Shown here: piece by piece, positions 15,115 to 23,409 of the stretch | Layout of the letters: every line of letters begins with the position of its first letter | How positions within the stretch are numbered: the stretch's first letter is position 1 | NCBI GenBank assembly: GCA_021161345.1 | Contig: JAGHAU010000186.1 | Span: forward strand, 1-36,654 | DNA from: Anaerolineales bacterium | GTDB taxonomy: Bacteria > Chloroflexota > Anaerolineae > Anaerolineales > UBA11858 | Direction: 5' to 3' | DNA: 36,654 nucleotides | Position numbers and translations under genes: made by a program | The notes under the pieces: model-generated | Databases searched by the model: none | What the model saw: the letters and a program-made list of their open reading frames with translations, nothing else | What the model was told of the DNA's origin: nothing

Positions 15115-16158
15115 ATGCCAACTTTTCATACTATTAAATGGGTAGATCCTGGTCTGGTTAGCATGATTGACCAGCGGGTGCTGCCCCACCAGGTGGTTTA
15201 CAACGAATACAGGGACCCCGCTGCAGTTGCCCAGGCGATCAAAGATATGGTGGTGAGGGGAGCGCCAGCGATCGGAGCCGCTGCGGCTTTTGGCCTGGCT
15301 TTGGTGCCCGTTCATGATACGTCAGATAAGATGGAGACTGTCCTGGCAGATCTGAAACAAGCTTCCGAAATTCTGCGCCAGGCCCGGCCAACGGCAGTGA
15401 ACCTGTCCTGGGCGATTGACCGAATCTTGGCCCTGGTTGAGGAAAGGAATTTCAAATCAGTGGCTCAGCTGCGAGATGTTGTGCTTGGGGAAGCTCAAAA
15501 AATTGCCCTGGAAGATGTGGAAATCAATTATTCCCTCGGCAGCCATGCCCAATCTCTGATCCTGGATGGAGCGGTGATATTCCATCACTGCAATACCGGC
15601 GCCCTGGCGGCAGTTGATTATGGTACTGCTCTAGGAGCAATCCGAATAGCCCACGAAAAAGGGAAGAAGATCTTCGTCTATCTGGATGAAACCCGACCCC
15701 GACTGCAAGGTGCCAGGTTATCTGCGTGGGAATTACTTCAGTATGGTGTACCCTTCAAAGTTGTTGCCGACGGTGCATCAGGACATTATATGAGAACAGA
15801 GAAGATAGATCTGTGTATTGTCGGTACAGACCGGGTTGCTGCCAATGGAGATGTAGCCAATAAGATCGGCACCTACAATCTTGCAGTTGTTGCTCATGAA
15901 AACAAAGTTCCATTCTATGTTGCAGTTCCTAAATCAACCATCGATATGGCCGCTCCTTCTGGAGATGTGATCGAGATCGAAGAAAGGCCTGCTCATGAGG
16001 TGACCCATGTGGGGAATTTGCAGATCACACCTGATAACACTCCGGTCGGCAATCCGGCTTTCGATATCACTCCGGCAAAATATGTCACGGCTTTTATTAC
16101 TGAAGACGGAATTGTGTATCCGCCTTATCAAGAGAACCTGGCAAAATTATTCCAATAG
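15115..16158 (+). CDS. mtnA: Methylthioribose-1-phosphate isomerase
   Basis: This 347-residue enzyme isomerises 5-methylthioribose-1-phosphate to methylthioribulose-1-phosphate in methionine salvage; related proteins act on ribose-1,5-bisphosphate. Key features are RGAPAIGAAAAFGLAL (49-63), the catalytic Cys159 in HHCNTGALA, and Asp239 in GTDRVAANGDVANKIGTY. Length and both catalytic residues fit MtnA rather than the shorter eIF2B relatives. A CCGGAGA ribosome site precedes the ATG. No other salvage gene is adjacent. The next gene, a broken HAD phosphatase, starts 36 bases downstream. metK, 12 kb away, belongs to the same methionine/SAM metabolism. Confidence 0.92.
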   Translation: MPTFHTIKWVDPGLVSMIDQRVLPHQVVYNEYRDPAAVAQAIKDMVVRGAPAIGAAAAFGLALVPVHDTSDKMETVLADLKQASEILRQARPTAVNLSWAIDRILALVEERNFKSVAQLRDVVLGEAQKIALEDVEINYSLGSHAQSLILDGAVIFHHCNTGALAAVDYGTALGAIRIAHEKGKKIFVYLDETRPRLQGARLSAWELLQYGVPFKVVADGASGHYMRTEKIDLCIVGTDRVAANGDVANKIGTYNLAVVAHENKVPFYVAVPKSTIDMAAPSGDVIEIEERPAHEVTHVGNLQITPDNTPVGNPAFDITPAKYVTAFITEDGIVYPPYQENLAKLFQ

Positions 16159-16194
16159 GGAGCTGGATTAGTTGTAATTGATTGAAGGAAAGCT

Positions 16195-16658
16195 ATGACC
16201 GCAGAGAAGATCCAGAACACAGCATGTTTTTTATTTGACCTGGATGGAACCATATACCTGGGCGAAAATCTTCTCCCGGGGGCGGAAGACCTTTTTTCCT
16301 TACCAATAACTCTTCACGATCCAGGATGGACTACGTTTCAAAATTAAAGGATTATGGATTGGATGTGCCAGAAGAAAAGATATTTTCATCAGGCATGGCA
16401 ACGGCGATCTATCTCAAGAAAGAGAAACCGGGCGCAAGGGTATACCTGGTGGGCACTCCTTCCCTCGAAGAAGAATTCCGGACTTATGGTTTCCATCTGG
16501 TGGACAAGGAACCCGATTTTGCTGTTTTGGGTTTTGACACAACTCTGACCTATCAGAAGATCTGGAAGCTGTGTGATTTTGTGGTTGAGGGAATACCATA
16601 TATTGCCACGCATCCAGATTTCAATTGCCCTACAGGAAGAAAACATTTCCAACCCTAA
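16195..16658 (+). pseudogene. NagD-type HAD hydrolase, frameshifted and truncated
   Basis: The ATG at 16195 has an AAGGAAA site and opens a frame reading MTAEKIQNTACFLFDLDGTIYLG and on, which is a HAD motif I (DLDGT) with the NagD-like opening. At about 16290-16300, within a T6 run, the frame is lost and stops at 16347. In another frame, starting from TTC CTT ACC AAT AAC, the sequence continues as FLTNNSSRSRMDYVSKL (HAD motif II), then on through VEGIPYIATHPDFNCPT. About 13 residues normally found between GAEDL and FLTNN are missing, so a small deletion plus shift has occurred. The frame ends after about 150 residues where intact members have about 260. The end lies three bases from a repeat-like element. 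Confidence 0.8.
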
Positions 16659-16660
16659 AC

Positions 16661-16704
16661 CGAGATTGCTTCGTCGTTCATTGTGTTCTCTCCTCGCAAT
16701 GACA
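16661..16704. repeat. Interspersed-repeat-like element after the HAD remnant
   Basis: The stretch begins CGAGATTGCTTCGTCG and ends CTCCTCGCAATGACA. ATTGC and GCAAT at its ends are complementary, so it can fold. From memory, intergenic repeats with these end sequences are scattered through many bacterial genomes. Only one copy is in this window, so repeat status rests on recall. It directly abuts the truncated end of the HAD gene. Confidence 0.5.
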
Positions 16705-16796
16705 TAATGATAAAACAACCTTCTATCTTCGGCCCTGTTTAAGTTCTTCACTTAGTCTCCCCTGTCTCCCCCTCACCAAGTCACAATATCCCTGAC
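16705..16796. other. Intergenic tail with no recognised gene
   Basis: This AT-rich stretch with a C-rich, CTCCCC-containing segment lies between the repeat-like element and the end of the minus-strand C39-like gene. I see no open frame, hairpin or promoter here. It may be remains of the missing part of the HAD gene, but no homology is visible. Confidence 0.4.
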
Positions 16797-17429
16797 CTAA
16801 ACCAACCTAACCGTAACCATATTAAAGATCGATAAGCGCCCCCAGGTGCGCTGGAAATCCTCGTCGCTCATCCAGTACAGCTGATCTTTGCTGGTCCAGG
16901 AGCTCAGGAATCCCCAGGGTGTACAGACGCCAGCCAGGTTTTGGTGCCCGGGATCATGAGCGCTCGGGATCATGATATGTCCGCCGACCCAGCGGGCGGC
17001 AGCTAAAACGCCGTCAGTATTCTGCCCCCGGGAGATCAGGGGCTCTTCTCCCTTGAAATATGTCACAGAGATCAGGCTGACAGTCTCCCCATCTTGCAGC
17101 GCATCCAGCAGATCCGGCAGCTTTCCCCGTTTGATGCGGACCTCAAGGTCGATCCCGTTCAGCAAGCCGAATCGTTTGACCAGATTGGCAGTCTGAAAAA
17201 CCAGGCTGCCGTTGTGATTGCCCAGGATTGTATATCTAACACTACCTCTTAATAACCGATTATCCAGCCATGAAACCAGCGAACTTCCGTCAAACGAAGA
17301 ACCCAAAAGGAGATTAATTGCGGAAGCCGAGGCGAATTTCGCACAATGATTGGAGCTGCCCTGATCTTGCTGATAGGCAGCCAGTTTTCTTTCTTCCCAA
17401 TCGCGCCAATAAACGACCAACTCAGACAT
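16797..17429 (-). CDS. Possible papain-fold (C39-like) cysteine peptidase-like protein
   Basis: This protein of about 210 residues is not firmly recognised. Its layout suggests a papain-like fold of the C39 type: an N-terminal Cys in SSNHCAKFASASAIN (about residue 29), a later His in WVGGHIMIPSAHD (about 151) with Asp close behind, and a C-terminal PWGF...W motif. No signal peptide or membrane segment is visible, so it appears cytoplasmic. The start is ATG 17429 or TTG 17432; GGAGG lies 10 or 7 bases upstream. It stands alone on the minus strand downstream of the ABC-F gene with a 77-base gap. The peptidase assignment is an inference from residue order only. Confidence 0.6.
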   Translation of the reverse strand: MSELVVYWRDWEERKLAAYQQDQGSSNHCAKFASASAINLLLGSSFDGSSLVSWLDNRLLRGSVRYTILGNHNGSLVFQTANLVKRFGLLNGIDLEVRIKRGKLPDLLDALQDGETVSLISVTYFKGEEPLISRGQNTDGVLAAARWVGGHIMIPSAHDPGHQNLAGVCTPWGFLSSWTSKDQLYWMSDEDFQRTWGRLSIFNMVTVRLV

Positions 17430-17506
17430 CAAATCCGGGCCTCCACTAATACAGCTATTTTTGGGCCTAAATATATTCTTTCGGAAGTACTTGTCGGGAA
17501 TTTCGA

Positions 17507-19552
17507 CTAATTAACGTCCCCTCCGGCCAGCTCGTTCTGCAGGATCTCCCATTCGATCATCAGTTCTTCCAATTCATTTTCTGCTTCCCGGTAATCATGT
17601 CCCAAGCTTGCAACCAGGGCTGGATCATCAGGCGGGTTGGCCAGTTTTTCCCCCAGGGTTATCAGCTGTTCTTCAAGCAGTCCAATTCGTTCTTCTACTT
17701 CCTCTAAACGGGCTGAACGTTTGCGATCGGCTGCCAGGGCTTTGTTTTTCGCTGATTTGACATCCTTATAATTTTCAAGAGGTTCCAGTTCCAGTTCCGG
17801 CAAGGGGTCTGCGGGTTCTGGTTCTTCAACCAGATTGCCCTGATAGGCCTGGTAATTGCCCTCAAAGACGATCAGGCTTTCCTCGTTGACATCAATTTCC
17901 CAGATCTGGGTTGCCAGGGCGTTGATCAGGTAGCGGTCATGGGAGACCAACAGGATTGTCCCTGGATAATCGGAGAGTACAGATTGCAGTGTTTCCTGGG
18001 AAGTGATATCCAGGTGGTTGGTTGGCTCGTCCAGCAGCAGCAGATTGGCATCTGATAGAGAGAGCTTGGCCAAGGCCAGCCGACCGCGTTCGCCGCCAGA
18101 TAGAACGCTGACTTTTTTATAAGCATCTTCACCGGAAAAGAGATAGGCTCCCAGGTACCTCCGGGCAGTGTTCTCGGATTGAAAATTACCGACCCGTTCG
18201 ATTTCCTCCAGAACAGTGTTTTTATCCTCAAGGTCCCGATGGGCCTGTGTAAAATACCCCACATCAAGGTTTGCGCCCAGATTTACTTCACCCGCCAGGG
18301 GTGGGATTTCTTCCAGGATGGTTTTTAAAAAAGTGGTTTTCCCAGCACCATTGGGGCCGATCAGGGCAGCGCATTCTCGGCGCAGCAGAGTGATGTCCGG
18401 GACTGAAAATAATGCTTTTTCTCCATCCTGATATCCGACCTCCAGCTCTGAGGTTCTCAGCACGAGATCGCCACCCCGTTTCTTGGTCCGGAAACTCATA
18501 TTTACCAGCTGAGGTTTTTTGGAGGGATTTTTTAGCGCTGCGATGCGGCGATGGGCTTCCTGGGGGCTCATCATGCTGGTTGTGGTATGAACATCCTGGC
18601 TGAGCTTGGACCAGCTCTTTCCCTGGATAGCCTGGATACCTACCTGTTCAATCGCCTGGATGCGGCGGCTTAACCGGCGCAGTTTTCCTCGGGCCATATT
18701 GACCCTTTGGCCCTCGATATTCCTCTTCACGAAATCCAGCTCGTTCACCAGGCGGGCTTTCTCGGCTTCAAAGATACCCTGCTGCCTTTCCCAGCGAGAT
18801 TGGCGTTGGTCCAGATAAGCAGTGTAATTGCCCCGGTAGGTTTCAAAACCAGCCCGGCTCATTTCCCAGATATGATCGCAGACTTGATCAATGAAATAAC
18901 GATCGTGAGAGACCATCAAAACAGCTCCCTCAAAATTCTTAAGGTAGCCCTCCAGCCACTGGATGGCCTCAATGTCCAGATGATTGGTGGGTTCATCAAA
19001 GATCAACAAGTTATTGGGTGCCAGCAGCAGTTTGGCCAGCAGGGCGCGGGTGCGTTCGCCGCCAGAGAGGTGGTTCACGGACATCTGGAACTCTTCTGGA
19101 GTAAAACCAATCCCCCCCAGGACCTGCCTGATGCGGCTTTTGTAGGTGTAACCGCCCAGACGCTCGAATTTTTCCTGCAGAGAACCATAGCGCAAAAGAA
19201 GCTCTTCTGATGATCCTTCCGTCTGCCCCATCATTTCTTCAAGTTTCTTTAATTCCCCCTCCATTTTTATGAGTTCTTCAAGGGCGGTGAGAATTTCTTC
19301 CCAGAGAGTCTTTTCTGAATCCAGGGAACTTTTTTGCGGTAAATAACCGATTTTTAGCTGGTTTGCCCGTTGGATCTTGCCCTCTGAAGGAGACTCGATA
19401 TCAGCCAGCAAATTTAACAGAGTAGTCTTCCCGATCCCGTTTTCGCCAACCAGGGCTATTCTGCTCCTGGGGGGAACGGTCAGATTCAGTCCGCTGAAAA
19501 TATCAACAGACCCATATGATTTTGATAAACCAGCGGTTGTAATTAAGGACAT
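17507..19552 (-). CDS. ABC-F family ATPase (Uup/YdiF type)
   Basis: This 681-residue soluble protein has two ABC domains and no membrane segments, the ABC-F pattern. Domain one has GENGIGKTTLL (about 36-46), LSGGERTRALLAKL and DEPTNHLDIEA; domain two has GPNGAGKTTFLK, LSGGERGRLALAKL and DEPTNHLDI. Each is followed by the SHDRYF/SHDRYL switch motif. A charged interdomain linker lies between them, and the last 80 residues form a probable coiled coil, as in Uup and its relatives. ABC-F proteins act on ribosomes (stalling relief, antibiotic protection); the particular role here is not known. The start ATG 19552 follows AAGGAAA. Confidence 0.92.
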   Translation of the reverse strand: MSLITTAGLSKSYGSVDIFSGLNLTVPPRSRIALVGENGIGKTTLLNLLADIESPSEGKIQRANQLKIGYLPQKSSLDSEKTLWEEILTALEELIKMEGELKKLEEMMGQTEGSSEELLLRYGSLQEKFERLGGYTYKSRIRQVLGGIGFTPEEFQMSVNHLSGGERTRALLAKLLLAPNNLLIFDEPTNHLDIEAIQWLEGYLKNFEGAVLMVSHDRYFIDQVCDHIWEMSRAGFETYRGNYTAYLDQRQSRWERQQGIFEAEKARLVNELDFVKRNIEGQRVNMARGKLRRLSRRIQAIEQVGIQAIQGKSWSKLSQDVHTTTSMMSPQEAHRRIAALKNPSKKPQLVNMSFRTKKRGGDLVLRTSELEVGYQDGEKALFSVPDITLLRRECAALIGPNGAGKTTFLKTILEEIPPLAGEVNLGANLDVGYFTQAHRDLEDKNTVLEEIERVGNFQSENTARRYLGAYLFSGEDAYKKVSVLSGGERGRLALAKLSLSDANLLLLDEPTNHLDITSQETLQSVLSDYPGTILLVSHDRYLINALATQIWEIDVNEESLIVFEGNYQAYQGNLVEEPEPADPLPELELEPLENYKDVKSAKNKALAADRKRSARLEEVEERIGLLEEQLITLGEKLANPPDDPALVASLGHDYREAENELEELMIEWEILQNELAGGDVN

Positions 19553-19610
19553 ATTTCCTTCATCGTAATTGTACTGACCATGAATTCCGGGCAGGCATAG
19601 GCACTGAGCA

Positions 19611-19670
19611 TGTTATAATGCCGACCAGACCCTAAACCTGTAACCGTCAGCTATTATAGTCTGGTATAAA
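19611..19670 (+). promoter_or_regulatory. Two extended -10 promoter elements before the LCP gene
   Basis: TGTTATAAT (-10 hexamer 19614-19619) and TGGTATAAA (-10 hexamer 19665-19670) both have the TGn extension. Neither has a good -35. The first would give a leader of about 70 bases and the second one of about 20 bases to the ATG at 19698. Confidence 0.45.
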
Positions 19671-19697
19671 GGAAAATATAGGGTTTTCCGGAAAATT

Positions 19698-21122
19698 ATG
19701 CAAGCGTATCAACCTGAAAATAACACATCACCTGACCCAATCAGGCGAATATTATTGGGAGCGTTTCTTCTCTCAGCAGTAGTAACCTTACTGCTGGCTT
19801 TTTGTTCCCGAAAATCTCCTGGTCAGCCTACCCCAGCTATTGTGGATAACGGCGCAGAATCAACAAACCAAACATCCAATCAAGCTCAACCAACACTGGA
19901 TGACACCCGACTGCTGCAGACCAACGCCAACCGACCCGGATATAAGGATCTCAACCTTGATCAAACAATTTATTTCCTTTTAACGGGTCTCGACAAACGA
20001 GAATGGGAAGGCGATACTGGCCCCGGGCTAACTGACACGATCATCGTGGCTTTTCTGGATGTTCGTGAAGAAAAAGCAGGCATGATATCTATCCCGCGGG
20101 ATACCTGGGCGGAAGTTCCCGAATTCGGACCTTATAAGATCAACCAGGCTTACTCCCTGGGAGAAGCATACGGTTATCCAGGTGGAGGTCCGGGATTATT
20201 GATGGACACTGCCGGCAATCTACTTGGAATTGATATTGACTATTATGTCCAGGTTGACTTCGAAGCATTTGTGGTCCTTGTGGATGCTGTCGATGGTGTT
20301 CTGGTGGACGTTCCTCAGGAGATCCTGGTCTGGCCAAATGCCGAGATGGAAGGGGACATGAAAAGGATCATGCCTGGTAAACAGGTGCTGCCCGGCAATC
20401 TGGCATTGGGATATGTCCGAACCAGGGATACGGATGAAGGGGATTTTGGACGGACAAAACGCCAACAGCAAGTCCTGGTAGGCCTGCAGAAGAAAGTATT
20501 CTCTTATGACATCCTTCCGGTTGTGATTCCGAGACTGCCGGCTATTTACCGCGATCTTTCTTCCAACGTGGAGACAAATCTGTCATTGAGCCAGATTATA
20601 TCCCTGGGCTGGGCTGTCAGGGACATCAATCCGCAGAGCCTGCACACCCGGATAATTAAAGAACCGGTTGTTGAAGCCGGCATTAACGAAAGAGACCAGT
20701 ATGTACTTTTCCCGGATATTGAACAAATCCGAAATATCTGGCACGATATGCAGGAAATTTCCGCAACGCCGATCCCGGAACCAACCTATGAGGTCACTCT
20801 GGAAGAATATATTTTGCAGGAGAATGCCAGTATAGCCATCTTGAATGGGACATCATCCCCGGGCTTAGCCGGGGAAACTGCTGATTTCCTGATAACCAAT
20901 GGAGTGAATATTACGGAAGTGGGCAATTCTGATAAGTTCAAAGACCAAACCTATATTTACGATTACACTGGAAATCCCTACACAATCCAATCGATTCTTA
21001 GCGTAATGAACTATTCTCAGAACAGGCTCTTTCATCGATCAGATCCAGATACTGCAGCAGACATAGTCATCATTCTGGGAGCAGATTGGATCCTGGATAA
21101 CCCGATGACAGGATCAGATTAA
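19698..21122 (+). CDS. LytR-CpsA-Psr (LCP) family protein with C-terminal LytR_C domain
   Basis: This 474-residue protein has one N-terminal membrane helix (about 17-35; the Cys after it is preceded by Phe, so it is not a good lipobox). A low-complexity Thr/Asn/Gln/Pro linker follows, then the extracellular LCP domain (about 90-300). Marks of that domain include LLTGLDKRE, TDTIIVAFLD, MISIPRDTW, KINQAYSLG and YVRTRDTDEGDFGRTKRQQ, whose Arg and Asp residues bind the polyprenyl phosphate. A LytR_C domain is at about 375-470 (ASIAILNGTSSPGLA). LCP enzymes move glycopolymers from lipid carriers to the cell wall or surface. It is followed by an FHA gene after a 102-base region with its own promoter. 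Confidence 0.92.
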   Translation: MQAYQPENNTSPDPIRRILLGAFLLSAVVTLLLAFCSRKSPGQPTPAIVDNGAESTNQTSNQAQPTLDDTRLLQTNANRPGYKDLNLDQTIYFLLTGLDKREWEGDTGPGLTDTIIVAFLDVREEKAGMISIPRDTWAEVPEFGPYKINQAYSLGEAYGYPGGGPGLLMDTAGNLLGIDIDYYVQVDFEAFVVLVDAVDGVLVDVPQEILVWPNAEMEGDMKRIMPGKQVLPGNLALGYVRTRDTDEGDFGRTKRQQQVLVGLQKKVFSYDILPVVIPRLPAIYRDLSSNVETNLSLSQIISLGWAVRDINPQSLHTRIIKEPVVEAGINERDQYVLFPDIEQIRNIWHDMQEISATPIPEPTYEVTLEEYILQENASIAILNGTSSPGLAGETADFLITNGVNITEVGNSDKFKDQTYIYDYTGNPYTIQSILSVMNYSQNRLFHRSDPDTAADIVIILGADWILDNPMTGSD

Positions 21123-21146
21123 TTTCACAGGAACATCTAAAAACAC

Positions 21147-21187
21147 CTTGAATCTTGTTTGACACGATTCAAGAAAACCGATAGACT
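21147..21187 (+). promoter_or_regulatory. Promoter with a palindrome around the -35 box, before the FHA gene
   Basis: TTGACA (21159-21164) and TAGACT (21182-21187) are 17 bases apart. A perfect 8-bp inverted repeat, CTTGAATC (21147-21154) and GATTCAAG (21166-21173), brackets the -35 box. No T-run follows on the plus strand, so an operator is more likely than a terminator of the LCP gene. Confidence 0.6.
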
Positions 21188-21224
21188 TTAAGTATGTTCT
21201 GAAATAGAGATCAGGAGGACGATT

Positions 21225-21854
21225 ATGGGGTATAAAAACTACCGTCTGACAGTAATCAAAGGCTTTAACAAGGGAGAGGTATTTCCCTTGGAAGCGGATG
21301 AGATCATTATTGGCCGTGGAGAGGAGAATGAGATCGTCTTCAATATCGCTGAGGTGTCCAGAACTCATGCGGTTTTGACCAAGGCTGAAGAAGGTTTCAT
21401 GATCAAGGACCTGGGATCGACCAACGGCACATATGTTGACAAGAAAAAGATCGGAGGAAAATACCTCCTAAAACCAGGTGATACGGTCATGTTAGGGGAT
21501 GCCATTTATATGACCTATCAAGCAGATCTTGATCCAGAGGAAACGCTGGTGGCCCCCCGTCCGGAAGAGATCCCGGCTGCGGAAGTTACCGCAGTGACCC
21601 CAAAACCTGCCGAAGTTCCCAGTGAACCTGCCACGCCGACCGCTCCTCGAAAGAGCAGGTCCGCGGAACAAGTCCTCAGCAAACCACAGGTAACCGAAGA
21701 CAAAAAAGGAAAGACCTGGTTATGGGCTGGCATTGGCTGCATCGTGGTAATCTTTTTCTTGATCGTGGTTGGTTTGATCGCTTTTGACTACCTGAATCTG
21801 TACTGCACACCACCATTTGACACCTTGCTAAAATTCCTCTACACCTGCCCGTAA
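21225..21854 (+). CDS. FHA-domain protein with C-terminal membrane helix
   Basis: This 209-residue protein has an N-terminal FHA domain (about 5-100) with the phosphothreonine-binding motifs intact: IIIGRGEENEI (27-37), SRTHAVL (45-51) and GSTNGTYV (64-71). A Pro/Glu/Ala-rich linker follows, and a single membrane helix (about 167-190) lies near the C-terminus, so the FHA domain faces the cytoplasm. It probably docks on a Thr-phosphorylated partner; no Ser/Thr kinase is in the window. AGGAGG precedes the ATG. Its neighbours are the LCP cell-surface enzyme and an RNA methyltransferase gene that starts 23 bases after its stop. Confidence 0.88.
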   Translation: MGYKNYRLTVIKGFNKGEVFPLEADEIIIGRGEENEIVFNIAEVSRTHAVLTKAEEGFMIKDLGSTNGTYVDKKKIGGKYLLKPGDTVMLGDAIYMTYQADLDPEETLVAPRPEEIPAAEVTAVTPKPAEVPSEPATPTAPRKSRSAEQVLSKPQVTEDKKGKTWLWAGIGCIVVIFFLIVVGLIAFDYLNLYCTPPFDTLLKFLYTCP

Positions 21855-21877
21855 AAAGGATAACGGTACCGATATAA

Positions 21878-23116
21878 ATGGAATCTACTCAAGAATTTAA
21901 AATCATCCCCACCAAATTTGTTTACGGTGGGGATGCCCTTGCCCGCCTTCCTGATGGTCGGGCAGTTTTTATCCCCAATGCTTTGCCAGATGAAGAGATT
22001 CTCATCCGAATAGTAGAGGAAAAAGAACACTACGCCAGGGGAGAGATCATTGAGATCGTCACCCCGTCTCCCTTGAGGATCCAGCCGCGCTGTCCGCATT
22101 TTGGAGATTGCGGAGGCTGCCATTACCAGCATATATCCTACGAAGAACAGCTCAAGATCAAAAAATCCATCTTCATCGACCAGCTAGTAAGAATGGGGAA
22201 AATAACTGACCCGCCAGTCACAGAAATCGTCCCTTCTCCCCAGATCTGGAATTATCGCAACCAGATCCAGCTTCATATATCCAGGGAGGGGGAGCCCGGT
22301 TTCTTGAAGTATCGTTCCAACCAGGTTGTTCCCATCCAGGAATGCCATCTTCCAGAAGACAGCTTGAATCAGATCTGGCCAGCCCTCAGCCTGGAATATA
22401 TCCCCGGACTGGACCGGATCAGCCTCAGATCGGGAGAAGAGGGACAGGACACGCTGATCGTCCTCGAAAGCAGCGACCCCAAACCAATAGAGTTTGGCGT
22501 TGACCTTGCACTTTCAGCAGTGCATCAGGGACCTGGCGGGGAGATTGTGCTGGCAGGAGATGATTTTACTATCATCCCAGTCCAGGGTATTCCGTTTGTT
22601 GTGTCCGCCGGGTCATTTTTTCAGGTGAATACCAGGGTTGCAGAGCTGATTGTGAATTTCCTCCTGGAGGAACTTCCATTGGAAGACAATAGCCTAATCC
22701 TGGATGTATATTGCGGAGTAGGGTTATTCAGTGCATTTTTGGCTCCCCATGTGGGGAAAGTAATAGGGATTGAATCTGACCCCAAGGCAGCAGAGGACTT
22801 TCAGTATAATCTGGCAGAATATGAAAATGTGGACTTTTATGACCTTCCCGCGGAGAACGTACTGCCATTCCTTGAGCTCTCTCCGGACATCATCTTGTTG
22901 GACCCTCCCCGGGCGGGAATTTCTAAAACTGTTCTCGATAGCGTGGTGTCACTAAAACCAGGATTGATCACATATATTTCTTGTGATCCTGCCACTCTGG
23001 CCCGGGATAGTGATAGATTTCAAAAACAGGGCTATGTATTACAGGAATCAACCCTGTTCGATATGTTCCCGCAAACCTTCCATATCGAGAGTGTAAATAT
23101 GTTCCAAAGGGCATAA
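21878..23116 (+). CDS. TrmA/RlmD-family RNA (uracil-5-)-methyltransferase
   Basis: This 412-residue enzyme uses SAM to methylate C5 of uracil in rRNA or tRNA. The N-terminal TRAM-like domain is at about 8-62. The iron-sulphur cysteines typical of RlmD/RlmC-type members are in CPHFGDCGGC (72, 78, 81). The SAM site is LDVYCGVGLFSAFL, the NPP-like motif is LLDPPRAG, and the catalytic Cys369 is in YISCDPATLARD. Whether it is RlmD, RlmC or a tRNA enzyme cannot be told from sequence alone. The start has only a weak, distant AAAGGA site, so translation may depend on the FHA gene just upstream. Confidence 0.9.
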   Translation: MESTQEFKIIPTKFVYGGDALARLPDGRAVFIPNALPDEEILIRIVEEKEHYARGEIIEIVTPSPLRIQPRCPHFGDCGGCHYQHISYEEQLKIKKSIFIDQLVRMGKITDPPVTEIVPSPQIWNYRNQIQLHISREGEPGFLKYRSNQVVPIQECHLPEDSLNQIWPALSLEYIPGLDRISLRSGEEGQDTLIVLESSDPKPIEFGVDLALSAVHQGPGGEIVLAGDDFTIIPVQGIPFVVSAGSFFQVNTRVAELIVNFLLEELPLEDNSLILDVYCGVGLFSAFLAPHVGKVIGIESDPKAAEDFQYNLAEYENVDFYDLPAENVLPFLELSPDIILLDPPRAGISKTVLDSVVSLKPGLITYISCDPATLARDSDRFQKQGYVLQESTLFDMFPQTFHIESVNMFQRA

Positions 23117-23260
23117 AAACAGGTATGATTTATCTCACTATGACTTAAGCTGTGTCTGGTGTAAAATGCGGGCACAATCAGTTGGGCGCAGACGCATCCA
23201 ACCAAATTGAACAAGTATAGCCAGGTACTGATCCGGGACTTGTTTACAGGATAATAATTG
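23117..23260 (+). promoter_or_regulatory. 5' leader and probable promoter region of the attenuated aminotransferase
   Basis: A possible promoter is ATGACT (23140-23145) with TAAAAT (23162-23167), 16 bases apart. Downstream, GTTGG and CCAAC can pair around a GCG/CGC core at about 23180-23203; no T-run follows. The promoter call is tentative. Confidence 0.35.
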
Positions 23261-23362
23261 ATGGTAAATAAAGGCAGCTTGATTTTATTACCTCTTTGGC
23301 GACCTGATCAACTGATCAGGTTGTTGGTCCTATTGCAGTTGTTATTATTTGAACCTACCTAA
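23261..23362 (+). CDS. Leucine-rich leader peptide of an attenuator
   Basis: This short open frame of 33 codons starts ATG GTA AAT AAA and ends TAA at 23360-23362. Twelve of its 33 residues are Leu (positions 7, 9, 10, 12, 18, 21, 22, 24, 25, 27, 28, 29), including the run LLVLLQLLLF, with Ile and Val as well. An AGGA lies about 10 bases before the ATG. A strong intrinsic terminator follows nine bases after the stop, and the aminotransferase gene starts after that. This is the layout of amino-acid attenuation: ribosome stalling on Leu codons when charged tRNA-Leu is scarce would favour an antiterminator. It was read directly from the sequence; its translation is inferred. Confidence 0.75.
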   Translation: MVNKGSLILLPLWRPDQLIRLLVLLQLLLFEPT

Positions 23363-23409
23363 GATGCCAGGCCTGTTTCGGGGAAAAAATAGAAACGGGC
23401 TTTTTTTTT
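23303..23409 (+). terminator. Attenuator: competing hairpins and leader terminator
   Basis: The terminator stem is GCCTGTTTC (23371-23379) with GAAACGGGC (23392-23400), nine pairs including one G-U, followed by nine Ts (23401-23409). Upstream, CCTGATC (23303-23309) pairs perfectly with GATCAGG (23314-23320). The CAGGT of that second arm (23317-23321) can instead pair with GCCTG of the terminator arm. This gives the 1:2, 2:3 and 3:4 scheme of classical attenuators, with arms 1 and 2 inside the Leu-rich leader peptide. The 2:3 pairing is short and inferred by eye. Confidence 0.75.

Noticed and set aside
16389-16751. A 120-codon minus-strand open frame across the HAD remnant and repeat-like element
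   Set aside because: It is antisense to the clear HAD motif II region, lacks a ribosome site, and reads through the intergenic element.
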